NCBI GenBank assembly: GCA_001643675.2 | Contig: LSRY02000053.1 | Location: 62,001-126,000, forward strand | Direction of reading: 5' to 3' | DNA: 64,000 bases | From: Monocercomonoides exilis | Lineage: Eukaryota > Preaxostyla > Oxymonadida > Polymastigidae | Shown: positions 34,944-46,799 of the stretch, piece after piece | Numbering within the stretch: the stretch's first letter is position 1 | Layout of the letters: each line of letters begins with the position of its first letter | Notes under the pieces: model-generated | What the model was told of the DNA's origin: nothing | What the model saw: the letters and a program-made list of their open reading frames with translations, nothing else | Database searches by the model: none | Translations under genes and position numbers: made by a program

Positions 34944-36807
34944 TGGTCGGCGTGGAGACAAAAAAAGTAAATTGAATTGCATCTCCTCAACGATTGAATT
35001 TGGCTCTTAAAGGGAACTGTGCGCAAAACCTGATCCTGGAAGAAGCTGTTTCTGAAACGAAAAGTGCTTTTTTTTAATAAATATTCTTCACTCATTTGTT
35101 GAACTTTTTTTTCCATTTTTTAAAAAAAGAAAACTTTTAAAACGACAAAATGAAAGAATTAATGTTTTCTTTAAAAATGAATTTTCACAAATTCGAAACA
35201 AGATCCAAAACAAAAACAAAACAAAACATTTATGTGAAAAATTCATCAAACATGGTACAAACATCAAGTGAATAAAAGAAAAAATTGATAATGGAACAAA
35301 AATGGGCTAGCACAGAATGGTTTTGAATTAAAAAAAAACCAACAATTTGAATGAGAAAAACCCTAGAATACAGAGATTGAAATCTCTCAAAACATCACAA
35401 AACAATTATCTGTGAATTTCCGAAGACAGATCCATCCCCTCTGTTCAAAGCACAATTCTTATGCCCCCTTTCCTTCATCTTCCTTCTCTTGTTTCAACAA
35501 GCTCCACACACTCCATGTGTTCTCCATCTCCCTCTTCTTTCCTCTCCTTTCAAAATGCCAACTGCCCCTCAACCTCACTCAACAGACACATCTGCTCCAT
35601 CAGCCATGTGCCCATCCAGCATCATTTTCTCCGCTTCATCCTCGCCCCCCAACAATCTGCCACTCATCATCCTCTCTCATTTCTTCTGTCTGCTTTTCTC
35701 ATCCTTTCTACTCCAAAACACATAGTATCTGTCACCTCCTTCAACATTGCCAACAACCTTGCCAGTGTGGAATCATCACACCTACAAACATTCCTCACCC
35801 CATTTCATTTTCCCATCGCAACATCTGCAATCCGCAATTCTTCTTCGTCATCCTCTTCGCACTACTTTCCATTTATACCAAGCTCAATAACCAAGCTCAA
35901 GAATTCTTGACCAACTTTTTCTAACACTCCGCACCTTTCCATTCCTTCCTTCAGTCTCAGCTTCGCTGCACATTCAAATCTCAGTCCATTTGCTTTTATT
36001 CTATTCATCTAACCTAAATACCTCTGAAAAAAGTCTTCCAACTACGCATTTCTTCTTCTTCTCCGTTGTTTCCACTGTTTTATTTGATTCATCAAAATTT
36101 CGATATTTTCCTCCTATGCATTCCTCTCATTCATGTTTTTCAAATCCTTATCGAAAATACTATCTTTTCAACACACATTCTAATCCTTCTTTCATTTCCT
36201 CCTTTCCGAAACAGCGATTCGCATTTTCCAACATTTCCATTGCATTCATAAACAAAGAATTGCAGGTTTCATTTATAATCGAAACTTTTTTCAGGAGCCA
36301 AATGCAAAATAAATGTTTCTATGTTGAAACAACAAAAAAATTAATTGATTTTTTAATAATCTTTAATATCAATAAACATTAATAAACATACCATTAGACA
36401 TGCATTCATCAACTTGTGTTTTGCATTTCCACTGTTTTACAAATACATTTTTACGTAAAAGCGGATATATCGAGTATTTTCTTATTTGGAAAGAATAATG
36501 ATAGATAAAAGAATATATATGATTAAACTTTCTAACTACAACAATAAAAATTAAACCTTTTCTTCAAATATAGCATTGAAAAATCGTTTGAAACTCCACA
36601 AAGTCTGAAAATTGAATAATAAATATCTTGCTTTTCAAAAGAAAATGTTATGGGACAGTGATCATTAAATTATTATTGAGTTTTTCAACATTGTTTATTT
36701 GCTTATTTCCGATAGATTTGAGTTTCAAATAATTATAACAATTAATAATTTGTGAATTTTTCATTTTTAAATGCCTTCAACAAAATGGTACGATTCAGAC
36801 CTATGCC
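34944..36807. other. Non-coding right half of element A
   Basis: 35412-36600 is matched almost base for base by the reverse complement of about 56230-57380. The identical frames in both copies (for example 35990-36382 and 56445-56837) reflect that identity rather than selection. It is pyrimidine-rich on this strand with no recognisable protein. Confidence 0.6.
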
Positions 36808-36990
36808 GAGATTTCATTTTCACAAACAGTTCAGCAACAACACAAGGATCCAAACATCCAATTTCAAGGAGCTCCTTACAGTTTTATTGGCTCTCAACAA
36901 TTTTTCATCACAAATCACTCGCAACCATATGTTCAAGATCCTTCTCCACTCCGAAAATACCAGTGAGGTATTCAACATCAACAGGTAGGG
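36808..36990 (+). pseudogene. DIRS relic, RNase H second half
   Basis: Frame 2 reads NFKELLTVLLALNNFSSQI (the conserved RNase H Glu helix) and then KILLHSENTSEVFNINR, where intact elements have TDN; the catalytic Asp is therefore altered to Glu. It continues the domain begun at 32738-33231. Confidence 0.7.
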
Positions 36991-37019
36991 TGCGGGACCC
37001 AACCTCCTGCCTTTATTGA

Positions 37020-37518
37020 GAAAGATCAGGACCATATGTTAGTCGATGAAATTGATGATGACACAATCCACATTCCAAGGGAGAAAAACACAACAGCAGA
37101 CGCATTGTCCAGGTTAGAGGTCGTAGGAGATTATATGATAAGGAGTCAATATCTGAATGAAGCTGAGAGGGCTCTCGGAGTGATAGCAGAGATAAACGGT
37201 TTCGCAAACGAAGGAAACAAGAGGATGGAGACTAGGCATGGTGCAGGAAGTCTGTTCACTCAATATGGTCTCACCGCAGATTGGACAATGAACACAACGC
37301 TCATTCATCCCCCGATTCCGTTAATTCTTCCGAGTCTCAAGAAATCAAAAGCAGAGATAACGAGAGCAATCATTCTTCTTCAGAGATGGAAGAACAAGAT
37401 ATGGAGCAACTTGCTGGAAGAGATGATGTGTGAATATTACGTTTGGAGGAACTCGAAAGCGGTTTTAATCCCGGGAGCAGGCCTGATGAGAACTGATGTG
37501 GTGCTGCCTCCAGGGTGA
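37020..37518 (+). pseudogene. DIRS relic, end of RNase H and spacer
   Basis: The frame from 37036 reads EKNTTADALSRLE, the last RNase H motif (Asp in ADALSR), and then an unassigned spacer with ITRAIILLQRWKNKIW. The frame ends TGA at 37516-37518. A frame change separates it from 36990. Confidence 0.65.
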
Positions 37519-38222
37519 TACGAGGCAGTAACAATCAATTTGTGAGAGAAGTTGGAGAAGAATGGTGGTGGAAAAGCCTCAGGATCTGCGGAGTCCCGGA
37601 TAGGATCATTTCCGTAACGAAGGAGAGCATAGCAAAGTCCACATGGACTCAATACACCTTTGGCTTTGCACACTTCAGCAGAGAATGGGAAGAGTTGAAA
37701 CTGGTTCCGTTCACGAAATATTTCGATGAATGATCAATGGATTGCGCAAATTGTCTTCTATCCATGAGAGACAAATGTGGTAAACATTTATGCCTGTGTG
37801 CCACAATGTCAGCGATTTCACTCTTTTCCAAGACGGTATATGGTTAGGACTTGAGTAAGGTTAGTTTTATAAGTACAATATTCAGATCGTTTTCATTTTC
37901 CCAAACTCATTGAAAGCCGAACACAAAGATGTGGAGCCCTGACATCGTGCTGTCGTATTTCGAGAACAACGGGCTGAGCGAGCATCTTTCTTTTTTTGAC
38001 CTGACAGTGAAGTGCATTTTGCCAGTTATGCTGCTTACTTCATGTAGATTCCATGAGCTTGAGCAGATATTTGTGGTCAATTCCATATTTGAAGATGAAG
38101 TGATCTATTTGTCCACAAGACTCAAGACTTCCAGATCCAGAGAATACGTAACGGTTCCATGCCTAGAGGAGGATCACAAGCGAATATGTCAGGCAAGAGC
38201 TATTTACGTTTTTTGGGATTGA
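37519..38222 (+). pseudogene. DIRS relic, tyrosine recombinase fragment
   Basis: 37515-37733 gives the N-terminal SAM-like core-binding segment (KSTWTQYTFGFAHFSREWEE). 37929-38222 gives the catalytic fold start, with the first arginine in LLTSCRFHELEQIF. The region between is disrupted. The HxxR and nucleophile Tyr motifs are not seen downstream. It closely parallels the intact recombinase at 45018-46799. Confidence 0.6.
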
Positions 38223-38339
38223 GAAAAAGCATCGAACAAAAGTTAAAATTGTCGCTTCCTCCTCAATACAACTCACCATACACCGTAAACAGTTATGGAA
38301 ATAAGAACGATTGTCAGAATGGGAATGCTGAAAGCAGGG

Positions 38340-38935
38340 GTATCTGAGGAATACTGGACATCCACATAATAAAGCACTCATCAATATGCAAGCTAGCTTC
38401 AAGCGAGATGCCGGAGGTCTGAATCGCCAAGCACGAGCATCTTTCGACAACTTCTCACACGCTATCCAGATCATTCTACAAAGCGAACCTGGCAAACCGG
38501 ATGGCCCGCGCACTCCTGGCACCAGAGGAAGATAGCTCCCAACAAGATGAAAACACAGTTGTTTAGAAGAGCCGCATTGCAAAACAGATAGAGGGCATTC
38601 CATTCTGTGCCACTCAGCAAACAACTACCATGATGTTTGGTCTTCCTCCGCTTCAACCACTTAATCACGCGGATACAACAGCAGAACCTTTCACGACACA
38701 AGCGCCTTCCCCAAATCTTCCATCAAAGCAAACTTTTCACGCGACACAGCCTAATCAAACGATAATACTTCCGACGAGTGTTGAAGAGCCAGAGGACAAT
38801 AATACTGGAAAGAGGAAGGAACCAGAGAATACCAGAGAAGAACCAGAGATAGAAAGGACTGATATAGGCACTGAAATATGTAAAAGCAAAGATTTGCCCA
38901 ACAAAGAACACTCCCTTAATAAAGAGGTGTTGTAG
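38340..38935 (+). pseudogene. DIRS relic, 3' coding remnant
   Basis: Plus-strand text rich in Glu, Asn and Thr (38630-38935, NTGKRKEPENTREEPEIE) occupies the place of the charged C-terminal extension of the recombinase in the intact element (Glu/Lys/Ser-rich after the catalytic Tyr). There are no catalytic motifs. Confidence 0.4.
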
Positions 38936-39575
38936 ATAACGGTTTTTCTCTAGAATAAAGGGACTCTGTACTTTAATTCGCGGAGAAAAATCTATCCACA
39001 ACACCTCTTTTCCCTCCCAGAGCGTAGCTCCTCCCTCCGCTTCACACTTCGTGTTTTAAATAAATTATGTTCCACCGAACGGACGTTGAACAATCATTCC
39101 CGTTTTTTCCCAAGCCAAGACCTTTAATTAATAATTCACAACCTGGAATAATGCAAGAGATATTCAAGGAGAAAGAAAGACGATGAAATAAATTGAGTCA
39201 AAAAAACACAGATATCATTGATAAAATCTACAGACGAAGCCAAAGATAAAGCCACATCAGAGTAATACCAAGAATTAATACAGCTAGACTATACCAAAAG
39301 CCGATGCTGATAGCCGCGTGCGATTACCGAGGCTTTAATCGAGCTCCGTTTACCAAATGCCAAAACAACGTCCCAAGCCGAGCCTAAGACAACCGCCAAA
39401 CGCTGCAACGCCTCAGAATGCCATTCGGCACAGAATACATTTATTGTTTTGTTATTTAAACGCTTCATCCATTTGAACACATCACTTTTGTGACCGGCTG
39501 AGCCCATAATGCAGAGCTCACTCCATTAATAAAGAGGTGTTGTGGATAGATTTTTCTCCGCGAATATAATGAGCA
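38915..39575 (+). repeat. DIRS relic, internal complementary region and 3' terminal repeat
   Basis: TTAATAAAGAGGTGTTGT occurs at about 38918 and again at about 39528 in the same orientation. The inverse, ACAACACCTCTTT, with CGCGGAGAAAAATCTATC lies at about 38980-39010. So 38915-39012 contains complements of both element ends and 39525-39575 is the right terminus. The spacing of about 600 bp between internal region and end matches the intact element at 44318-50351. Confidence 0.7.
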
Positions 39576-41714
39576 CCCATTACACTTATGTTAAGAAAAA
39601 ATTTTTTTTCGGAGAGGAATTCGAGGTTTCAACTCGTACAATGAGACATTTGATCTTTCATGTCCATGAGCATTTTCTGAATAAATAAATCAGCATTATT
39701 TTCTTAAAATAAAAATGATATATTTTTTCTCTTTTTCTTATCCATATTTTTTTCATGAAAGGCAAAAATTGAATTTGGTGTTTCTTTAATTGATATGCTG
39801 CCATAAATGAAATGAGGAATGATGTGTTCTTCAGTGGCAATGCAATCACTCAATCTCCATTCGAGGATTGTGGATCAGCAACCCCAACAAAAAGAGTCTG
39901 GAATGTCAGAACATCTGCAAAAGGGATTGTCAAACATTGCCCTCTTTCATCGCTTTTCCCCTTTTTTCCTTCAATAAAATTCCACATTCAATCTTCCTCT
40001 TTCGTTTCTTCTAATTCCTTATGTTTCCGCTCTGTTTCATCTTATTCCTCCTTTCATTAAGTTTTATTGACATTCTCCACTTCCATCTCCTGGTTCTCAG
40101 AAATCCTATTCTTTATTTCTTCTTTCTGCTTTTGTCTGCCACATTCCTTCATTATTAACTTCATGACTTCATTTGGTTTCTCTTCATTCTCTCTTTTCTT
40201 TTCATCTTCCTCCTTCTTTCTCTTCTTTGTTTGCTTCATCCAATCAATGTGTTTCCTATCATCGACAAAATCTCTTCAATCCTTTCAGACAACATCTCCG
40301 TTCATTACACACTGGATAATCAGGAACTTCTTTCTCGTCTCGCTCTTCATTCACATTTCTTCTTCTTCTTCTTCTTCTTCATTTTCTTAACTGTTGTTGT
40401 TGAAGAAGTTGGCTGAACTGGATAGATGATGCGAATTGCTATTTGAAGAAGAAGAAGACGAAGAAGACGAAGAATACGAAGAAGACGAATTCGCTGATGA
40501 TAAAGTCAAAAGAATTGATGGAAAAGAAGATGTTGATCAATCTCAAGGCAATGATAAGATCGTTTTCGCAAGCAGAAGCCCTCGACTATCTTTATTTCTT
40601 CTGCTTTCTTCTCTCTCCTTCACTCCCCCAAAAGCATCTGCCTCTCTTTGTGTTCATCCCAAGCAAATAACTCCATTCAATCAAAATGGCCTTCTGTTTG
40701 TTTTCCCAATCAAGCAAGACACTTTCCTCATTTCATTGTCTAGCAAGCCTTTCATCTTCCAAATGAACAGAGATAAATGTTGAGCATTCAATAACATATC
40801 CATTTTTTTTTCACTCTTGAGATTGGATTCTATTGCATCCCATTTGTTCTGTGATTATGCTCGCAGGCTGATATTAACTTGCCCATGAATTGGTTCTGTT
40901 GATTTTTCATCTGCGACCTTTGCAGATATTCAGATGAAATGAATGAAGCTGCTTCTTCGAAGAAATAAATGATATCATTGAAGATTGCTGTGTGTTGTCT
41001 GATCATATGCAAACTGTTTTGTTGGAAGGAAAAGAGGAACGTGCATTCAATGGCAGAAGCAGCCAGAAGCAATGGCCGACAAGCACGATGAGTGTGAGTG
41101 CATTCACAAGCGACTGAAGATTGTTGTGGATGGAATTGATGAGAAGCTGCAAGAAGAAACAGTTTTTGAGTGAAGTTTCATAACAGTTTGAAAACAAATC
41201 AAAAAATAGAAAAAGAAGAGAAAGAAAGCAGAAAAAGAAATAAAAGATGAAAAAAAATGCATTTATAAATGAGACAATACCTCTTTTTTAAAACAAGCTC
41301 GTCTTCTCGCCTCTCAAATTGAAGTTGCTTTCCTTTGATAATCTCTTCACAGCTGTTTGTTTGTTTTTTTTCAAAAAAGTTAAAAGATCGGTAACGTTTA
41401 AAAAAAAGAAAAAGAAAGTTAGAAAGAAAAGAAAAAAGAAAAAGAAAAAAATGAAAGAAAGAAAAAACAATAAAAACAATAAAAACAAAAAAAAAAAAAA
41501 GAGTTCAAATGAGAAGAAGAAGAAGAAGAAATGGTTGAGAAATGCAAAATCAGTCGAATGATATTAATGAAGCTGAGAAAAATTTGTGTGAAGTGGTCGA
41601 TTGGACCATATATAAAATTCGAAAAGTTGATTTGAGAAAAAGACAATTATCGTAATCACAATATTTGCGGCAAACAGACTGAAATTAATTAATGAAAAAT
41701 ATTATCATCAGTTC
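39576..41714. other. Low-complexity region with weak coding debris
   Basis: Tracts of TTC/GAA repeats (40360-40380, 40443-40490, 41400-41530) produce Ser-, Glu- or Lys-rich frames on both strands. 39812-40060 and 40436-40783 (plus) are the longest frames but lack any motif. Short amphipathic pieces on the plus strand near 41020-41160 resemble other decayed helical genes in this window. No feature can be supported firmly. Confidence 0.3.
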
Positions 41715-42785
41715 ATTGGCTGTCTTTTTGCGATTTCCCCTCCTTTCCCCTCAAAAACAGAAAATGTTAATATCCCTCTATTTATTTTCCTTTCTATTTT
41801 TCCTCTTCCATTCAGCACACTAACTTCTCAGAAAATGTCAATCCCTTCCTTTTCTTCATCTTTCCCTGTCTCTTCCATAAAATCTTCTCCTCTCATAAAA
41901 GTTACCCCTCTTCCAATCAAACACTTCAGAATATTCATCTTCTTTCCCGCCTTTGCCCTCTTTTCTTTCTTTTCAAAATCCATTTCTCCAATCACCAATC
42001 AGTCCTCTTTCATCATCCTCAGCCACTTCTCTATGTATTTACTACATTTTCCCCTCCAAATCTCCACCCACTCTTCCCCACCCCTTTGTCTCAGAATTTC
42101 TTTCATTCAAAAGCCCCTCTTGAAATATTAACATTCCATAAAATACTCAACCCCTACTCCCTGCCACAAATAATCCTCTTCCATCTCTTCTCTGCTCCAT
42201 ATCCCTTCTGTGCCCGGTGTTGATGAGATAGACATCAAATACTTTTTTGTATCGTTGAGAATATTATTAAAGGAGATGATCATGCCAAAAACAGAAAAAA
42301 CACATCCTGACAGGCATCACAATGTGTACGGGCTGAGAAGACCCTCCAGTGGTATATTCAATGTATTTTGTAGAGATGCATTCAGTGCTGCAATTTGACC
42401 ATTCTGAGACTGAAATAAAGAGATTGATTTATTTTTTGAATGGTGATGGCTGTCGAGATATGCATTCTGGCAAAAAACAGTCGAAGAGCAGTTTGGTATT
42501 ATTTTATTTTTATTTATATGAATATTTATCTGTTGAATGTTTTTGTGTTGTTTTCAGGGCAGTAAGTGGAAAAGAATGAAAATGAATGAAGGCGGGATAT
42601 CTCATTGTGCAGGCTGACCATCGAGTTGAGCCAGCGAATTCATACGAAAAGTGCCCAGGGTGAAGGATTGGGAAGAGAATTGGAGATGATATTTTCAGAC
42701 GAGAAAAAGGATTATTTTCAATGAGAAAGATGAATTTGAGCAAAATGCATGAATTTTACATTTTTCAGAAGAGAGGGAAATCGAT
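41715..42785 (-). repeat. Dispersed repeat, copy 2 (inverted relative to 14695-15765)
   Basis: Reverse complement of copy 1. The part 42500-42770 appears identical to 14700-14970 and the rest is diverged. In this copy a plus-strand frame at 42210-42398 (LRILLKEMIMPKTEK…GLRRPSSGIF) is open, while the matching part of copy 1 carries indels. Confidence 0.7.
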
Positions 42786-44317
42786 GCTATTGATGGGGAA
42801 ATGACTTCAAGAAAGGACTGTTTGCGAATCAGATGATGAAATATTTGAAAATGGAAGGAATAAAGAATTTTTATTGGAGGGAAACAGTAGCAAATAGAAT
42901 ATAAAACAGAAAATTGCATATTAAAATGTTTAGAAGGTTTGTTGATATATTTTTTTTTCAAGTGATAATTGTTTTTTTTTTTCATTTAGACTGTAAAAAG
43001 AGCTCGGGATTTGCTGGCTTTGAAGAAGAAGAAGAAGAAAAGCAAGGAAGAAAAATGAAATGAAGATTGATGAAATTCAAGATATATCAAAGATGCCTTC
43101 CATTGGGCTTTGACAAAGAATTATTTTTGAGGAAAGAAGATTTTTTTGTGAAATAAGGGAAACGAAAAATTGAAAGAAATGGAATGAAAAAGGGATAGCT
43201 CAATATTTCATTTTTTTTTTGTTGGAGAGAGAGAAAAAGATTGAGCTGAAAGTGAAAAGAATTCAGAGGCTATTGTTTGCAAGAAGAAAAAGGAACATAA
43301 GAAGAGAATTTCAATGAATTTCAACTTTGATATTCATTGACTCTTATCTTTCAATTTTCAACAATTAATCATCTTATTCGATTCTTTCATTATCATCATC
43401 ATCTTCTTCTTCCTCTTCCAAAACTCTAACAACGTATCACACAGCTTCTCCTACTTAATCATCATCCTCTTCGTCTGATTGGATTGCTTTGCATTTTGCA
43501 TCTGCATCAGAGATTTAATGAGAAATGAAGAAGAAATAAAGAAATTGGCTTGAGATTTGATAATTTATATGAAAATTGAAAAAGCATATTGTGGAGAATG
43601 GGAAATGAAGTCAGACAACAAAATTTACCAAAAACCACTGATGTTATTTTTCATCTTTTTGAAGCTTTATAGACTCAGATTCTGAGATAGGAATGGAATA
43701 TATTTTCGTATTTATTGAAGTATCTGCAAAGTGACTGGTGGCTGTTCATTTTTGCTTCACTCACAGAATATGAATTGATCATCTTATTTTCATATCATTT
43801 AATTCAACTGATATTGGACCAGATCGTTAATTCCTTCATCATCATCATCTCAAAAAAAAAAAAAAAAAAAAAAAGATTTTTCCTTCTTCCTCTCAATTGC
43901 CCTTTCGAGAGGATGGTGCTTGCCTTTCCCTTTTCTTCTACCACAGTGTCCAACCATTCCCAACGCATTCGCAATATTCCAATGGATATTCATTCTTTCA
44001 TTCATTCAATTATCACAAACGCACACAATTAGACATCCCATTCTTGCGGTTGCAAAATCTGATAAATACATCCATAACGCGATATGAAATAAAAATAGAA
44101 AAATTGATCAAAAAAAATTACATTCATTCTTCAAGTTCACATCGAATTATGTTGCAAGGGCTGAGCGGAAATTATTAGGCTTCACGAAATTCACTCTTTT
44201 GTCATTATTCACAATAAAGTTTATCATATTTATTCGTTAATCATTGATGGTATGAACGGAATTTTTATTTTTAAAAGCATTGAATATTTTTCATATTGAA
44301 TGAAAAAATAACTATTT
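42786..44317. other. Low-complexity spacer
   Basis: Contains AAG-rich tracts (43020-43060) and a poly-A of about 22 (43853-43874). A 105-codon plus-strand frame (43715-44032) spans that poly-A and is not convincing. Nothing else is recognised before the DIRS left end. Confidence 0.35.
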
Positions 44318-44395
44318 TTGATAGAACGCAGTGAGCAGGGTTTGCTCCGAAATAATGAGTTTAATCTTAAATTATGGGTGGTTTAAGTGAAAAAC
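44318..44395 (+). repeat. DIRS 3'-side terminal inverted repeat
   Basis: Begins TTGATAGAACGCAGTGAGCA and runs to AAATTATGGGTGGTTTAAG. It matches the complement of 50262-50330 with small differences (GCAGTGAGCAGGG versus GCAAGGAGCAGG). The outermost bases differ between the two ends, as usual for DIRS, and each is represented in the internal complementary region. Confidence 0.9.
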
Positions 44396-44983
44396 TTCGC
44401 CCTCCCCAATGACGTGGAAAAAAGAGTGAGATGAAAAACAAAACAATAGCATTAAAATTTAATAATAATAAAATAAAATAATGCATTGTCCGCTTCACTT
44501 CACCACCGACTTCGCCTTTTGCCATGGTCTCGAAGACCAGAGGGCAGAGGGCATACCCCTCGGAGCTCCCTCCTGCAGGCTGTGCAGGGATCCTGTGAGG
44601 CGAAAATTAAAAACGGAGCAGAAAGAAAAACCACTCTCGCTTTCGCGAGGCGTGGAAAAGAAAACTGCGTGTATTATGCTCTGCCTCCCGCTCTTCTGCT
44701 GATCCAGCAGAGCCAATCCGCTCGCCACACTCTGTATGGACCAGTCTGACTCTTTTCTTTGCACTTTCTTGCCATGAATTAAAGGAGTAAGGTTCTTCTT
44801 AACGGTCTCACTAGCTTTCCTGTTTGTAAATACAGGTTCTGGGTGCGCTTAATATCCCTGGACGGTTTCTCTTTTCCTATCTCCTCTGCTATCTCGCCAC
44901 TTTTTCCTCGTCCTATTCTTCACCATATGTTTCTCTCTCATCTCGCACCCAGCCGCTCTGAGTCTCTCCATCCGCGTTAGTAT
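44396..44983. other. Non-coding segment between DIRS 3' end and internal region
   Basis: GC-richer than the host sequence, with only short frames. No domain is recognised. The position and length (about 590 bp) correspond to the same interval in the relic (39012-39525). Confidence 0.5.
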
Positions 44984-45080
44984 TATTTCGGAGCAAATCC
45001 TGTCTCACTGCGTTCTATCAATTCGCAATAGAGCGAATATCCGAACGCAAGGAGCAGGTTTGCTCCTCAATAATGAGTTT
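44984..45080 (+). repeat. DIRS internal complementary region
   Basis: The left half (CGGAGCAAATCCTG…GCGTTCTATCAA) is the complement of the 44318 end. The right half (TTCGCAATAGAGCGAATATC…CAATAATGAGTTT) is the complement of the 50351 end. The junction CAA|TTCGC at about 45020 fixes the two element termini. The TGA that would close the recombinase frame under the TAR=Gln code (45018-45020) lies exactly at this junction. Confidence 0.9.
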
Positions 45081-46799
45081 TGAAATCCCTCGTTCTCTTC
45101 TCTCCTCTGATCTTAAACCCTCCTGCCTAGCACCTTGTCGTGCGGCGGATGAACAGAGGGACTGCGGATGAATGTGCGGCCCTTGTCTCCACTCCCTCCA
45201 TTTCTTGTGGTGTTTTCTGGAAGTCTTTGATCGGGTTTAAGATGTTTCTGCGGTCTTAACCATTTGTTCAATGCTTTTCTCTCCGCGTTTCCTCCGATTA
45301 GTTTCAAGCTTTTTCAGCAAGGCAGTCTGTCTGCCCTCCGTCAGCTCCATGATGCTGCGGGGAATAATGGAAGGTGTCTCATCACCCCTGGTGGGTTGTG
45401 TTATATCGTCCTCATGATGCGAACTCTTCTCTAGAGTCGACCCTCGTCTCTTCGAATTCTTTCTCTTGCTCGTCTCCGCTTCTCCCCCAGATTGTGATGT
45501 TTCTTCAGGATACTCCTTTGTTTCAGATTCTGTATTCTCATTTGAAATTTCTTTTCCTTTGCTGTCCTTCTCCGACTTTCCTCCCTTCTCTGCCAGGGGT
45601 ACTGGGCCACCGATTGTCTCCAGGATCCATCTCGTGTCCTGAACTGGTAACACGGTGTAATACTCCTGGGCTACTCTAGAGCCTGGCGCCCATCTCGCGT
45701 ACGCATTGATTGCTTTCCAATCTGCAGCTTGTTGTCTTGCTAAGTGCGTTATCACAGCGTGTCTTATCGAGTACGCGGTAAATGTGTCGGGTATTCCGTT
45801 CTCTCTCAGGACAGCTACTAGTTCTTCTTTAATCCTCTGCAAGTTTGCAGGTTGCCTCCCCCTGAGATCGAACCACACATGTTCGTCTCTAAAGGTTGTC
45901 TTTATATAATCCATCCAGCGTTGGAGCGCTACAACCGCATCGATACGTGGGTTTGGATGCTTATTTATAATAACCTTAACAGTCTCTCCCCCTGATGTTT
46001 TTGTTTGTACTTGTGTCTGGACTAAATCATCTCTAAGTATCGTTATCCCTCTTCTCATTCTCTCCAGCTCTGCTGGCCTTAGGGCACCAAATATCAAAGT
46101 TAAAATGAGAGCTCTCCTTTGGAGGGTCTGTGGGTCTTTCATATCGTGAGTGGCTTCTTCCCATTTCGTGATGATTGTCAAGTCCCACATCGATTTGTAT
46201 CGATTGCCTCTTCTTGGTTTCTCCCCCACATAGGTTTTTTGAAATATCTCTATGTCTTTCACGTCAACCTTAGTCTTTCTGAAGAGGTTAATAGAATCCA
46301 GCACTTTCCGTTCTGTCTGATTTATCACTCCGCTTGAGAGGTTTGTATTCGAGAGTGTTTCGATGAACTCTGCCATAATCCATTTTGCATCTTTCGTTGT
46401 GAGGGGGTCAGTGTCATCCATGCTCTCTCTATCTAGAAATTGCTTGAATCTTCGCAGCGCTCTCCACGTATCTCTCTCACTCTTCTGATTTCTAAGTATT
46501 GCTGCTGCTATGTCTTTTGCTCCAACGTGTTCTCCCCATGTTAAGAAGAGGTCTCTCCCTTGAATATTCTCTTCTCCGGTATAACGCTTATTACCTCTCC
46601 TGGGGGTAATTTCTAGCCTTCCCTTCTCATCTTCGTTCCCGGTATCATGCACTCCTGAATGGTCCCCAGGGTCTTTGTCAAATGCCCATGCTGCAGCAGC
46701 GGGGTCCAGGTCTGCCCCCGCCAGGCTGGTAGAATCAGAATCGTCAGATCCCTCTGAGCTTCCTTCATCTTCTCCTTCAGGGTCCGTCCAATGTTTCTC
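45018..46799 (-). CDS. DIRS tyrosine recombinase
   Basis: Catalyses integration of the circular element DNA. The conventional frame ends at TAA 45237; reading TAA as Gln extends it about 73 codons to TGA 45018. Motifs in order: N-terminal core-binding region (WRALRRFKQFLD), catalytic Arg in LIFGALRPAELERM, second motif AYSIRHAVITHL in which the usual His of HxxR is Tyr, ARWAPGSRVAQEYY with the Trp and nucleophile Tyr, then a Lys/Glu/Ser-rich tail. There is no ATG upstream in frame: the open frame begins after TGA near 46831, overlaps the end of the RT frame, and starts with acidic, motif-free residues. Expression by +1 frameshift from the RT frame at TCC-TGA (46798-46803) fits this. Confidence 0.85.

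Larger units (their letters stand above)
33232..36807 (+). mobile_element. Inverted-repeat element A carrying a surface-protein gene
   Basis: Termini: TGCATAGGTCTGAATCGTAC at the left and its near-perfect inverse at the right (36788-36807). Weaker inverted similarity extends about 90 bp inward (AATTAATAATTTGTGAAT-like). The element is flanked by the direct repeat GAGATTTC (33224-33231, 36808-36815). The 8-bp duplication suggests a hAT-type element. It lies inside the RNase H domain of the DIRS relic. Length is 3576 bp. It holds a decayed beta-helix surface-protein gene (33690-34943) and a long segment (about 35410-36600) shared with element B at 56020-59609, but no transposase. Confidence 0.8.

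Noticed and set aside
35412-36382. Plus-strand frames identical to minus-strand frames at 56445-57312
   Set aside because: The identity is at DNA level between mobile elements A and B; the translations are low-complexity and show no sign of protein constraint.
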